64,000 nucleotides of DNA from Nocardioides sp. Root240 (GTDB lineage Bacteria > Actinomycetota > Actinomycetes > Propionibacteriales > Nocardioidaceae): assembly GCF_001428825.1 (NCBI RefSeq), contig NZ_LMIT01000002.1, positions 430,375 to 494,374 on the forward strand. Reading direction: 5' to 3'. How positions within the stretch are numbered: the stretch's first letter is position 1; every line of letters begins with the position of its first letter. Under the pieces are notes generated by a model. That model searched no databases. It saw only the letters and a program-made list of their open reading frames with translations, and was not told the origin of the DNA. Positions 7,386 to 20,430 of the stretch are shown here, piece after piece. The translations under genes and the position numbers were made by a program.

Positions 7386-7933
7386 ATGCCTACCCACGCG
7401 CAGAGCCCCGCCGAAGGGCGCGTCGTCCTCGACGCCGGCGACATCAGCCGGGCTCTTGTCCGCATTTCCCACGAGATCCTCGAGCGCAACAAGGGCGCCG
7501 AGGATCTCCTGCTTCTCGGCCTCCACACGCGCGGTGTCCCGCTGGCGCGCCGGCTGGCCGACAACATCGCGAAGGTCGAGGGTACGACGCCGCCGACCGG
7601 GTCGCTCGACGTGACGATGTACCGCGACGACCTGCGCTCGCACCCCACGCGCGCCCCGCACCGCACCGAGCTTCCCGCCGGGGGCATCGACGGCAAGACC
7701 GTCGTGCTGGTCGACGACGTGCTCTACTCCGGCCGCACCATCCGGGCCGCGCTCGACGCGCTGTCGGACCTGGGCCGGCCGGCCGTCGTACGGCTGGCGG
7801 TGCTGGTGGACCGCGGGCACCGCGAGCTGCCCATCCGTGCCGACCACGTCGGCAAGAACCTGCCCACCGCGCGCAGCGAGCGCGTCAGCCTGCGCCTGAG
7901 CGAGATCGACGGGGAGGACGAGGTGACGATCCG

Positions 7934-7937
<4 letters not shown>
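7386..7937 (+). CDS. pyrR: PyrR bifunctional regulator / uracil phosphoribosyltransferase
   Basis: A 183-residue protein. PyrR senses UMP/UTP against PRPP and binds a leader RNA loop; many homologues also make UMP from uracil and PRPP. The PRPP loop is [19 protein letters not shown] (about 103-121). [18 protein letters not shown] and the C-terminal [20 protein letters not shown] are family signatures. ATG at 7386 follows AAGGAGG at 7368-7374. It is the first gene of the UMP biosynthetic operon and overlaps pyrB by 4 bp (GTGA). It most likely autoregulates through the loop at 7337-7376. Confidence 0.95.
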
Positions 7938-8880
<943 letters not shown>

Positions 8881-8884
<4 letters not shown>

Positions 8885-10164
8885 CCACCCTGATCAAGGG
8901 CGCCACCCTGCCCGACGGTACGACGGCCGACGTCCTCGTCGCCGACGGCACCATCGCCGAGGTCGGCACCGTCACCACGAAGGCTGACGACACGATCGAC
9001 GCCGACGGCCTGCGCCTGCTGCCGGGCCTCGTCGACCTGCACACCCACCTGCGCGAGCCGGGCCGTGAGGACGCGGAGACCGTCCTCACCGGCTCCCGCG
9101 CCGCGGCGGTCGGCGGCTACACCGCCGTCCTGGCCATGGCCAACACCAACCCCGTCACCGACACGGCCGAGGCGGCGGAGCGGGTCCTCGACCTGGGCCG
9201 TCAGGCCGGCCTGGTCGACGTCCAGCCGGTCGGTGCCGTCACCAAGGGCCTCGCGGGCGCGGAGCTCGCGGAGCTCGGCCTGATGGCCCGCAGCCGCGCG
9301 AAGGTCCGGGTCTTCTCCGACGACGGCAAGTGCGTCCACGACGCGCGCGTCATGCGGCGCGCGCTGGAGTACGTCAAGGCGTTCGGCGGCGTGGTCAGCC
9401 AGCACAGCCAGGACCCGGCGCTCGCCGGTCCGACCGCGTGCTGCCACGAGGGCGAGCTGTCCGGCCGACTCGGTCTGCCCGGCTGGCCCGGCATCGCCGA
9501 GGAGGTCATCGTCGCCCGCGACGTGATGCTCGCCCGCCACACCGGCAGCCGGGTCCACGTCGCGCACGTCTCGACCGCCGGCAGCGTCGAGGTGGTCCGC
9601 TGGGCCAAGGCCCAGGGCATCGACGTGACCGCCGAGGTCACGCCGCACCACCTGCTGCTGACCACCGACCTGCTCAGCGGCTACGACCCGACATTCAAGG
9701 TCAACCCGCCGCTGCGCCCGGCCGAGGACGTCGAGGCGCTGCGCGCCGCACTCGCCGACGGCACGATCGACGCGGTCGCCACCGACCACGCCCCCCACGC
9801 CCGCCACGACAAGGAGCACGCCTTCGTCGACGCGGCGTTCGGCATGCTCGGCCTCGAGACCGCTCTCTCGGTCGTCACCACGGTGATGGTCGAGGGCGGC
9901 CTGCTCGACTGGGCAGGCGTCGCCCGCGTGATGAGCGCGAACCCGGCCCACATCGCAGGGCTCGACGGACACGGCCGGCCGATCGCGGTCGGCGAGCCCG
10001 CCAACCTGACCCTGGTCGACCCTGCCGCGCAGGTGGTCGTCGACCGCGCCGCCAGCGTCTCGCTGAGCCGCAACAATCCCTGGCACGACCGCAAGCTCAC
10101 CGGACGGGTGGTCGCCACGCTGCTGCGCGGCACGCCCACGGTGCTGGAAGGAGCTCTCGTATGA
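8881..10164 (+). CDS. pyrC: Dihydroorotase (type I)
   Basis: A 427-residue amidohydrolase cyclising carbamoyl-aspartate to dihydroorotate. The metal site is intact: HTHLREPG (His54, His56), the HVAHVST and [10 protein letters not shown] histidines, and [12 protein letters not shown] with the catalytic Asp (about 302). Length suits type I enzymes, which often pair with aspartate carbamoyltransferase. It overlaps pyrB by 4 bp and carA by 4 bp. Many actinobacteria carry a small membrane-protein gene between pyrC and carA; it is absent here. Confidence 0.97.
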
Positions 10165-11278
10165 CCACCCCCGCCCTGCTCGTCCTCGAGGACGGGCGCA
10201 CCTTCCACGGCGAGGCCTACGGCGCCGAGGGCGAGACCTTCGGCGAGGCCGTCTTCAACACCGGCATGACCGGCTACCAGGAGACGCTCACCGACCCGTC
10301 GTACCACCGCCAGGTCGTGGTGATGACGGCCCCGCACGTCGGCAACACGGGCATGAACGACGAGGACCCGGAGTCGAAGCGCATCTGGGTCGCCGGGTAC
10401 GTCGTCCGCGACCCCGCCCGCGTGCCCAGCAACTGGCGCTCGCAGCGCTCCCTCGACGACGAGCTGAAGGCGCAGGGCGTCGTCGGGATCTCCGGCATCG
10501 ACACCCGCGCGCTGACTCGTCACCTGCGCGAGAGCGGCGCCATGCGCGTGGGCATCTCCACGGTCGAGACCGACCCGGCGAAGCTCCTCGAGAAGGTCAA
10601 GGCGTCGGCCGAGATGACCGGCGCCAACCTCTCGGAGGCCGTCTCCACCAACGAGGCCTACGTCGTCCCGGCGCAGGGCGAGAAGCGGTTCACCGTCGCC
10701 GCCCTCGACCTCGGCATCAAGGACATGACGCCCTACCGGATGAGCGAGCGCGGCATCGAGGTCCACGTGCTGCCCGCCACCGCGAGCATCGACGACGTCC
10801 TCGCGGTCGGCCCCGACGGCCTGTTCTTCTCCAACGGCCCGGGCGACCCGGCCGCGACCACCGGCCAGGTGGAGCTGCTCCAGCAGGCCCTGCAGCAGGA
10901 CCTGCCGTACTTCGGCATCTGCTTCGGCAACCAGCTCTTCGGCCGCGCGCTCGGCTTCGGCACCTACAAGCTGAAGTACGGCCACCGCGGCATCAACCAG
11001 CCGGTGATGGACCTGACGACCCGCAAGGTCGAGGTCACCGCGCACAACCACGGCTTCGCCGTGGACGCGCCGGTCGGCGAGCCCACCGCGACGCCGTACG
11101 GCGTCGCGACGGTCAGCCACGTCTGCCTGAACGACGACGTCGTCGAGGGCCTCGAGCTCCGCGACGCCGGCGGGAAGCTGAAGAGCTTCTCCGTCCAGTA
11201 CCACCCCGAGGCCGCCGCCGGTCCCCACGACGCGGCCTACCTGTTCGACCGGTTCGTAGAGCTCCTGGAAGGCAACTG

Positions 11279-11279
<1 letters not shown>
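10161..11279 (+). CDS. carA: Carbamoyl-phosphate synthase small (glutaminase) chain
   Basis: A 372-residue subunit that hydrolyses glutamine and feeds ammonia to CarB. The N-terminal domain begins [19 protein letters not shown] and contains [15 protein letters not shown]. The class I amidotransferase domain has the nucleophile in [12 protein letters not shown] and the His-Glu pair in [13 protein letters not shown]. The residue after the nucleophile elbow is Asn (GNQ) where many homologues have His (GHQ); I regard this as an actinobacterial variant, not a defect. Start ATG at 10161 follows GGAAGGAG. TGATG couples it to carB. Confidence 0.97.
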
Positions 11280-14570
<3,291 letters not shown>

Positions 14571-14578
<8 letters not shown>

Positions 14579-14604
14579 GGTGCGAGCGCAGCGAGCCTCG
14601 AAAT
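14571..14604. repeat. Possible dispersed repeat fragment overlapping carB end and pyrD start
   Basis: The stretch around GAGGTGCGAGCGCAGCGAG followed by CCTCGAAAT resembles intergenic repeats (TTCGAGGCTCGCTGCGCTCG type) that I recall as common in Nocardioides genomes. It is imperfectly palindromic and encodes the non-homologous first residues of PyrD. The repeat identity rests on memory and needs a genome comparison. Confidence 0.35.
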
Positions 14605-15635
14605 CGATCTACGACCGGGTCTTCGACAACGTCCTGGTCCGGATGGACGCCGAGAAGGCGCACCACCTGACCTACGACGCCCTCAAGGCCGGGGGACCGG
14701 TGCTCACCCGCGCCCGGATCCCCGGTCGCCACCCGGTCGAGGCGATGGGCCTGACCTTCCCCAACCGGCTCGGCCTGGCGCCCGGCTTCGACAAGACCGC
14801 CGAGGTCTACGACCGGATGGGCGCCTTCGGGTTCGGCCACGTCGAGATCGGCACGGTCACCGCGCTCGCGCAGCCCGGCAACCCGAAGCCGCGGCTGTTC
14901 CGCCTCCCCGAGGACCGGGCGATCGTCAACCGGATGGGCTTCAACAACGACGGTGCCGAGGCGGTCGCGCGCCGCCTCGCCAAGCGCCGGGCGAAGCCCG
15001 GCGGGCTCGTGCTCGGCGTCAACATCGGCAAGTCGAAGGTCGTCCCCGACGACGACCAGGCGGCCGTCGAGGCCGACTACGAGACCTCGACGCGCCTGCT
15101 GGCGCCGTACGCCGACTACCTCGTCGTCAACGTCAGCTCCCCGAACACCCCGGGCCTGCGGAACCTGCAGGCGGTCGAGAAGCTCGCCCCGCTGCTGGCC
15201 CACGTCCGTCGTACCGCCGACCGGGTGACGGGCGACCGACAGGTCCCGCTCGCCGTGAAGATCGCGCCCGACCTGTCCGACGACGACGTGCTCGCCGTTG
15301 CCGACATGTCCCTCGACCTCGGCCTCGCCGGGATCATCGCCACCAACACGACGATCTCGCGCGCGGGCCTGCGCACGCCGGCCGCCGACGTCGAGGCCCT
15401 CGGTGCCGGCGGTGTCTCGGGCGCGCCCCTCACGCAGCGCTCGACCGAGGTCGTCCGGCTGCTCCGCGGCCGGGTCGGCGACCGGATCAGCCTGATCGGC
15501 GTCGGCGGCATCAGCACGCCCGACGACGCGCGCGAGCGGGTGGCGGCCGGAGCGGACCTGGTACAGGTCTACAGCGGCCTCATCTACGGCGGCCCGAGCT
15601 GGCCCAAGCAGCTCCTCAGGGCGCTCCGGGACTGA
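14571..15635 (+). CDS. pyrD: Quinone-dependent dihydroorotate dehydrogenase (class 2)
   Basis: A 354-residue membrane-associated FMN enzyme oxidising dihydroorotate to orotate with quinone as acceptor. Homology begins at [22 protein letters not shown], the hydrophobic quinone-tunnel helices. FMN and substrate contacts include [20 protein letters not shown] (catalytic Ser of class 2 enzymes) and IATNTTISR, ending [16 protein letters not shown]. The first 12 residues ([12 protein letters not shown]) have no family counterpart and lie in a repeat-like sequence. GTG at 14571 or GTG at 14580 could be used. It ends the first block of the pyr operon; pyrF lies 2.4 kb further on. Confidence 0.95.
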
Positions 15636-15642
15636 TCGCGGG

Positions 15643-16749
15643 TCAGTGCACGTAGCGGTAGGCGTCGCCGAGCCGCTTGAACGCCTGGTCCAGCGCGGGC
15701 TGGAGCTGCTGGTCGATCCGGCGGCTGCGAGCGGCGTCGACGACGATCGCCGGGATCGAGCGCTCCACGGACTCGACCAGGCGCAGCCGGTCGACGGTCG
15801 GAGGGTGGCTGGCGTCGGTGCGTCGCTCGTCCTCGGCGGCGGCCCGTCGGTTGCCCGCACGTTGGGCCGCGTCGTACGACGCCACCCGGTCGGCGATCGA
15901 CACGCCGATGTGCGGCCGGTCCCGGTCCATGGCCGCTCGGTTGGCGACCACGTCGAGGCCCTCGGCGAGGAGGGTGACCTCGTGGAGCGAGGCTGCGGCG
16001 TCGGTCCCGGCGGCGACAGCACCGAAGAGGTCGGCGTACAGCTCCTGGCTGCGCGAGGACGTCGCGTTCACCCGCACGAGCAGGTGCAGGTAGCCACGGA
16101 GGAGCCAGCGTGGCGGGGCCATGGCCGCGTGGATGAGGACCGTCTCCCACGTGTCCGGGCGCAGGAGGCTGATCCAGCCGCGAAGGGTGTCGTAGGCGCC
16201 CCCGACGAACTGGCCGCTCAGCAGGTCACCGTGCGCGAGGTGCCCGATCTCGTGCCCGAGCAGTGCAACGCGCTCCTGCGGGCCGAGCGCGGCCCACAGG
16301 GTGGCGCCGAGGACGAGCTGACGCTGACCGATCCCGATCGGACTGACATAGGCGTTGAAGGCGTCGTCGACCCGGACCTGCGCGGGTGGACGGGTGCCGG
16401 CGAGCTCACAGACCTCGCGGACGAGTGCGACCAGCTCGGGTGCCGACCCGTCGACCCGGATCGAGTCCGGGTCCGGAGCCCAGAGCAGCCGGGGGCGCGT
16501 CACCCAGGCCACGGCGGCCAGGAAGGCGCCGACCGCCCACGCCCACAGGTTGTCGCCGCGGACCACGACGTAGACCGCCGCTGCCAGGACGGCGATGCTC
16601 ACCAGGTGCACCGGCGTCGCGAGCGCGACCGCTGCCAGGCGGGCGAGACCGCGGTTGCCGCCGGCGGCCATCCGGTCGACCAGGCGCCGGTCGAAGGCCT
16701 CGGCGACGCGGGCGTCGATGCGCTGGGCGAAGGTGGGCGATGTCGGCAC
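15643..16749 (-). CDS. M48 family membrane metallopeptidase
   Basis: A 368-residue integral membrane zinc protease. Two hydrophobic segments occur near residues 46-85 (HLVSIAVLAAAVYVVV, WAWAVGAFLAAVAWV), followed by the active site LLGHEIGHLAHGD (HExxH) and the third ligand region SQELYADLFGAVA. The family includes HtpX-like membrane quality-control proteases. The C-terminus is a charged helical tail. GTG at 16749 is preceded at 7 nt by TACGAT, suggesting a leaderless transcript. It converges on pyrD, with 7 bp between the stops, and diverges from the FMN enzyme gene; the pair interrupts pyrD-pyrF. Confidence 0.85.
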   Translation of the reverse strand: MPTSPTFAQRIDARVAEAFDRRLVDRMAAGGNRGLARLAAVALATPVHLVSIAVLAAAVYVVVRGDNLWAWAVGAFLAAVAWVTRPRLLWAPDPDSIRVDGSAPELVALVREVCELAGTRPPAQVRVDDAFNAYVSPIGIGQRQLVLGATLWAALGPQERVALLGHEIGHLAHGDLLSGQFVGGAYDTLRGWISLLRPDTWETVLIHAAMAPPRWLLRGYLHLLVRVNATSSRSQELYADLFGAVAAGTDAAASLHEVTLLAEGLDVVANRAAMDRDRPHIGVSIADRVASYDAAQRAGNRRAAAEDERRTDASHPPTVDRLRLVESVERSIPAIVVDAARSRRIDQQLQPALDQAFKRLGDAYRYVH

Positions 16750-16756
16750 AGGCCGG

Positions 16757-16815
16757 ATCGTAGGCCGCGGGGCGCCCGCCCTGCTCCGGAATGCACCGAC
16801 CGCCTCAACTACGGT
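16757..16815. promoter_or_regulatory. Divergent leaderless -10 elements
   Basis: On the minus strand TACGAT (16762-16757) lies 7 nt before the GTG of the M48 gene. On the plus strand TACGGT (16810-16815) lies 6 nt before ATG 16822 of the FMN enzyme. Neither gene has a usable Shine-Dalgarno, so both probably start translation at the mRNA 5' end. No clear -35 elements. Confidence 0.55.
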
Positions 16816-16821
16816 GTGCGC

Positions 16822-17979
16822 ATGGCGTTCGGCGACTACCAGATCGAGCTCTACCTCGGAGCCCTCGGCGGCGTCCTGCCGGCGCATCCCTTCGACCACG
16901 CCGAGCTCGAGCGCAACGCCCTCGCGGCGCTCCCTCCGGAGCTGCGCACCTACGTCGCCGGCGGCGCCGGTGACGAGGCGACCCAGCGCGCCAACGTCGA
17001 GGCGTTCGCGCGGTACGCGCTGGTGCCGCGCATGTTCCGGGCCAGCCCCGAGCGCGACCTGTCCGTCGAGCTGTTCGGCCGGACGCTGGCCAGCCCGCTG
17101 CTGCTCGCACCCGTAGGCGTCGTCGGCCTGTGCACGGCGGACCAGCACGGCGACGTGCACTCCGCGGAGGTGGCGGCCGCGACCGGCGTACCGCTGATCG
17201 GGTCGACGCTGATGAGCGACCCGCTCGAGGACGTGGCGGCTGCGGCGGGCGACGCCGGCAAGTGGTTCCAGCTCTACACGCCGAAGAACCGCGAGCTCGC
17301 CGCGAGCCTGGTGAGCCGGGCCGAGGCGGCCGGCTACGAAGCCATCGTGATCACCCTCGACACCTGGGTGCCGGGCTGGCGCCCGCGCGACCTCGCGTCG
17401 GGCAACTTCCCGCAGCTGCGCGGCAAGGCGCTCGCCAACTACACCTCCGACCCGGTCTTCCAGGAGATGACCGGGCCGGACCCCGACCCGGGCACGGTCG
17501 TGATGACCTGGGTCGGCACGTTCGGCCACCCGGTCACGTGGGACGACCTGCCGTGGCTGCGGTCGCTGACGAAGCTGCCGATCCTGGTCAAGGGCGTGTG
17601 CCACCCCGACGACGCGCGCCGCGCGCTCGACGAGGGTGTCGACGGCATCTACTGCTCCAACCACGGCGGCCGCCAGGCCAACGGCGGGGGAGCCGCGCTC
17701 GAGTGGCTGCCCGACGTCGTCGCCGCGGTCGACGGCCGCGGTCCGGTGGTCTTCGACTCCGGCGTCCGCACCGGGGCCGATGTCGTCAAGGCGATCGCCC
17801 TCGGGGCCGACGCCGTCGCGATCGGTCGCCCCTACGTCTACGCCCTCGCCCTCGGCGGCGTCCCGGGCGCGATCCACCAGGTCCGCGCCCTGCAGGCCGA
17901 GGCCGACCTCGTCATGGCCGTCGACGGGTACCCCACGCTGGCCGACCTGACCCCTGAAGCCCTGAGGAGGCTCTCGTGA
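16822..17979 (+). CDS. FMN-dependent alpha-hydroxy-acid oxidase, lactate 2-monooxygenase-like
   Basis: A 385-residue TIM-barrel flavoenzyme. Landmarks are YVAGGAGDEATQRAN (N-terminal FMN region), ILVKGVCHPDDA (Lys at the end of beta-6), and YCSNHGGRQ with the catalytic His-Gly-Gly-Arg of the family. FDSGVRTGADVVKAIALGA and IGRPYVYALALGG bind the FMN phosphate. The segment TLDTWVPGWRPRDLASGNFP resembles lactate 2-monooxygenase more than lactate dehydrogenases, so oxidation of L-lactate or another 2-hydroxy acid is likely; substrate is not proven. ATG at 16822 has no Shine-Dalgarno but a -10 at 6 nt. It sits between pyrD and pyrF on the same strand. Confidence 0.8.
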   Translation: MAFGDYQIELYLGALGGVLPAHPFDHAELERNALAALPPELRTYVAGGAGDEATQRANVEAFARYALVPRMFRASPERDLSVELFGRTLASPLLLAPVGVVGLCTADQHGDVHSAEVAAATGVPLIGSTLMSDPLEDVAAAAGDAGKWFQLYTPKNRELAASLVSRAEAAGYEAIVITLDTWVPGWRPRDLASGNFPQLRGKALANYTSDPVFQEMTGPDPDPGTVVMTWVGTFGHPVTWDDLPWLRSLTKLPILVKGVCHPDDARRALDEGVDGIYCSNHGGRQANGGGAALEWLPDVVAAVDGRGPVVFDSGVRTGADVVKAIALGADAVAIGRPYVYALALGGVPGAIHQVRALQAEADLVMAVDGYPTLADLTPEALRRLS

Positions 17980-17995
17980 ATTTCGATACGCCGGT

Positions 17996-18018
17996 CGCAG
18001 GCTCCTGCGTCGCCTGCG
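17996..18018 (+). terminator. Hairpin after the FMN enzyme gene
   Basis: Perfect 7-bp arms CGCAGGC (17996-18002) and GCCTGCG (18012-18018) with a 9-nt loop, 16 bp after the stop codon. Plausible weak terminator. It lies in a TTTCGATACG-type sequence that also resembles dispersed Nocardioides repeats. Confidence 0.45.
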
Positions 18019-18043
18019 CGGCTGCTCAATCTCCCCGCGTGAT

Positions 18044-18069
18044 CCACCTCCTCGCGAGCTCGGAGGTGG
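18044..18069 (+). promoter_or_regulatory. Hairpin sequestering the pyrF ribosome-binding site
   Basis: CCACCTCC (18044-18051) is perfectly complementary to GGAGGTGG (18062-18069), the Shine-Dalgarno lying 4 nt before the pyrF GTG at 18074; the loop is 10 nt. Pairing would hide the ribosome site. It has no GAGGC loop, so it is not a standard PyrR site. Confidence 0.5.
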
Positions 18070-18073
18070 CGCG

Positions 18074-18907
18074 GTGACCTTCGGTGCCCGTGTCGCTGCG
18101 GCGATGGAGGAGCGCGGCCAGTTCTGCGTCGGGATCGACCCGCACAGCGCGCTGCTCCACGACTGGGGGTACGACGACGACGTCGCCGGGCTCGAGGCGT
18201 TCGCCCTCGGTGCCGTGGAGGCCGTGGCGCCGTACGCCAGCGTGGTGAAGCCGCAGTCGGCCTTCTACGAGCGATTCGGCAGCAGGGGTGTCGCCGTCCT
18301 CGAGCGGGTGATCACCGAGTCGCGCGCCGCGGGTGCGCTGGTGCTGCTCGACATCAAGCGCGGCGACATCGGCTCGACCTCGCAGGCCTATGCCGACGCC
18401 TACCTCGACCCGTCGTCGCCGCTGGCCTCCGACGCGATCACGATCAGCCCCTACCTCGGCTTCGGCTCGCTGCTGTCCTTCGTCGACACCGCCCGCCGCT
18501 TCGACGCCGGCCTGTTCGTCCTCGCCGCCACCTCCAACAAGGAGGGCCCGGAGGTGCAGGAGGCCGTGACGTCGGAGGAGTACGGCGCCCGCACGGTCGC
18601 CTCCGCCATGCTCGACCACCTGCGCGAGCTCAACGCCGGCGCGACGCCGCTCGGCTCGTTCGGTGCGGTCGTCGGCGCCACCATCGACGGCAACGGCCTG
18701 GACTTCGCGCTCAACGGCCCGATCCTCGCGCCCGGGTACGGCGAGCAGGGCGGCACGAGTGCCGACATCCTGCGCATCTTCGGCTCCAGCGCGCGCCACG
18801 TCCTGGCCAGCTCCTCGCGCGGCGTGCTGCGGCTGGGCCCGGACCCGGTCGCGATGCGGGATGCCGTGCTGCGTGCCAACGACGAGCTGCGCGGGCTGCT
18901 GGGGTGA
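18074..18907 (+). CDS. pyrF: Orotidine 5'-phosphate decarboxylase (type 2)
   Basis: A 277-residue enzyme making UMP from OMP, the last step of the pathway. Substrate and catalytic residues are visible in FCVGIDPHSALL (about 18-29), VVKPQSAFYERFG, and the signature LLDIKRGDIGSTS (about 93-105; Asp-Lys-Asp triad). The C-terminal phosphate loop includes ILAPGYGEQGG. Its length fits the longer type 2 group typical of actinobacteria. GTG at 18074 has a strong but hairpin-sequestered GGAGGTGG. It is separated from pyrD by the M48/FMN-oxidase pair, and the following gene overlaps its stop by 4 bp. Confidence 0.96.
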   Translation: MTFGARVAAAMEERGQFCVGIDPHSALLHDWGYDDDVAGLEAFALGAVEAVAPYASVVKPQSAFYERFGSRGVAVLERVITESRAAGALVLLDIKRGDIGSTSQAYADAYLDPSSPLASDAITISPYLGFGSLLSFVDTARRFDAGLFVLAATSNKEGPEVQEAVTSEEYGARTVASAMLDHLRELNAGATPLGSFGAVVGATIDGNGLDFALNGPILAPGYGEQGGTSADILRIFGSSARHVLASSSRGVLRLGPDPVAMRDAVLRANDELRGLLG

Positions 18908-19380
18908 CCCGCTCCCGCGGGTGGGGACTCCCGCTGGTCGTCCTCCTGCTGGCCGTCGCCGGTGGCGCGGCCTACCTCCTGGTGGGCCCGGACGACAGCG
19001 ACGACCCGTTCGCGTCCTACTGCGACGCCGTGGTCGACCACCGCGAGGACATCGGCGCGGCCCGCTCCGCGGGCGCCGAGACCGGCCTGCTGCGCGCGCT
19101 CCCGGCGTTCGAGGAGCTCGCCGACGAGGCACCGGAGGACATCCGCGACGAGTGGCGCATCGTCGTCGACAGGGTGAGCGACCTGCGTGACGCGCTCGAC
19201 GACGCGGGGGTGGACCCGGCGTCGTACGACCCCGAGAAGCCGCCCGAGGGCCTCAGCGCCGACCAGCGCAAGGCGATCCGGACGGCTGCCGTGCGGCTCG
19301 GTGCCGAGGACACGGCGGCGGCGCTCAGCGGTGTCGAGCAGCAGGCCCGCGACGTCTGCAAGACGCCGCTCTCGCTCTGA
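18904..19380 (+). CDS. Secreted or membrane-anchored protein downstream of pyrF
   Basis: A 158-residue protein with an N-terminal hydrophobic anchor (LPLVVLLLAVAGGAAYLLV, about 9-27) followed by an acidic, helical exterior domain of about 125 residues that holds two cysteines (SYCDAVVDHRE and QARDVCKTPLSL), likely a disulfide. No known domain recognised. It is translationally coupled to pyrF (GTGA overlap), which may reflect operon position rather than function. Two nearby secreted-protein genes follow, after a separate promoter. Confidence 0.6.
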   Translation: MTRSRGWGLPLVVLLLAVAGGAAYLLVGPDDSDDPFASYCDAVVDHREDIGAARSAGAETGLLRALPAFEELADEAPEDIRDEWRIVVDRVSDLRDALDDAGVDPASYDPEKPPEGLSADQRKAIRTAAVRLGAEDTAAALSGVEQQARDVCKTPLSL

Positions 19381-19414
19381 GCGGACCGGTTCTCCACAGG
19401 CCGGCGCACCTCCT

Positions 19415-19443
19415 TTGACCCCATCTCCGTGTGGTCATACGGT
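19415..19443 (+). promoter_or_regulatory. Sigma-70-type promoter for the secreted-protein operon
   Basis: TTGACC at 19415-19420 and TACGGT at 19438-19443 with an exact 17-bp spacer; start of transcription expected near 19450. A short hairpin (GCGAGG-TGAT-CCTCGC, 19450-19465) would form the very 5' end of the leader. This is one of the few complete -35/-10 pairs in the window. Confidence 0.7.
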
Positions 19444-19491
19444 GCTGGCGCGAGGTGATCCTCGCACCACACACACATCTCGGGAGGATGC

Positions 19492-20430
19492 ATGAACAGG
19501 AAGGTCCTGGCCGCGCTCGTCGTGGCCCTGATGCTGGGGATCGGCGCGATCGCCGTCACCGACCGGGCGGCCGCGGCGCCGTCCGACGACGACAGTGCAG
19601 CCCCGCTGCCCGGCGACAGGGTGCGGCAGCGCTCGGCCGTCGAGCTGGTCGTCAAGGTGCGCTACGACCCCCGCACGCGCGCCGTGCGTGTGCTGTCGAA
19701 GGCAGGGCGCGCCCGCTCCACGGGGCGCCCGACCCACCGGGTCGCGGTCGGCACGCGCGCGTTCGGGCCGTCGCAGCGGAGTGCGCGGGCGTCCTACACC
19801 TGCCTGGTGCGGCGCGACTCCACCGGCCGCCTGCGGCCGGGCAACGTGCTGCGGGTCAGCGCGGACGGGCGGTCCTACAGCCTGAAGTACCTGCTGTTCC
19901 CCTACACGCTCAACCGTGCCCGCACGCTCGGGCGGACGCTCACCCGCCAGATCGAGTTCTGCGTGACCGGCGGCGGCGACGTGTGGAACGGCTTCCACCA
20001 GTGGCTCGACGGGGCCTCGGTCGCCTACGCCTCGCGCACCGACCGCACGATCGGGACACAGTGGGGCACCGAGGTCGTCGACGGCTCGGTCAGCTCCACG
20101 ATCAGCCTGAAGGTCGGCGGTGGCCCGGTCTCGATCGGTGCCAGCACGACGGTCGCCGACAAGGACCGCCACACCGGCAGCACCGGTCGCAGCGGCGACG
20201 TCGGCCGGTGGGACCAGATCGAGCCCTTCAACCCCAACCGCGTCAACACCTTCTACAAGTCGGGCACGACCTGGCGCTGGCAGGGGAGCGCCGACTACCA
20301 GGGGAACAACGGGCACCTGTTGGTCGAGGTGCCCCAGGGGAGTGGTGGCGCCGTCGGCTACGTCCTCGCCGCGGCGACGCGTGCCCACTGCAAGAACCCC
20401 TTCGGCATCGGGTGCGGGGACTTCGACTGA
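19492..20430 (+). CDS. Secreted protein of unknown function
   Basis: A 312-residue protein with a Sec signal peptide (MNRKVLAALVVALMLGIGAI then VTDRAAAAP, cleavage near 29). The mature part is rich in Thr, Ser, Arg and Gly and predicted mainly beta. Cysteines occur in YTCLVRR, IEFCVTGGGD and the C-terminal HCKNPFGIGCGDFD, suggesting disulfides. I recognise no enzymatic motif. GGGAGG precedes the ATG and a consensus promoter lies at 19415-19443. The stop overlaps the next lipoprotein start by one base, so the two may act together at the cell envelope. Confidence 0.65.
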   Translation: MNRKVLAALVVALMLGIGAIAVTDRAAAAPSDDDSAAPLPGDRVRQRSAVELVVKVRYDPRTRAVRVLSKAGRARSTGRPTHRVAVGTRAFGPSQRSARASYTCLVRRDSTGRLRPGNVLRVSADGRSYSLKYLLFPYTLNRARTLGRTLTRQIEFCVTGGGDVWNGFHQWLDGASVAYASRTDRTIGTQWGTEVVDGSVSSTISLKVGGGPVSIGASTTVADKDRHTGSTGRSGDVGRWDQIEPFNPNRVNTFYKSGTTWRWQGSADYQGNNGHLLVEVPQGSGGAVGYVLAAATRAHCKNPFGIGCGDFD

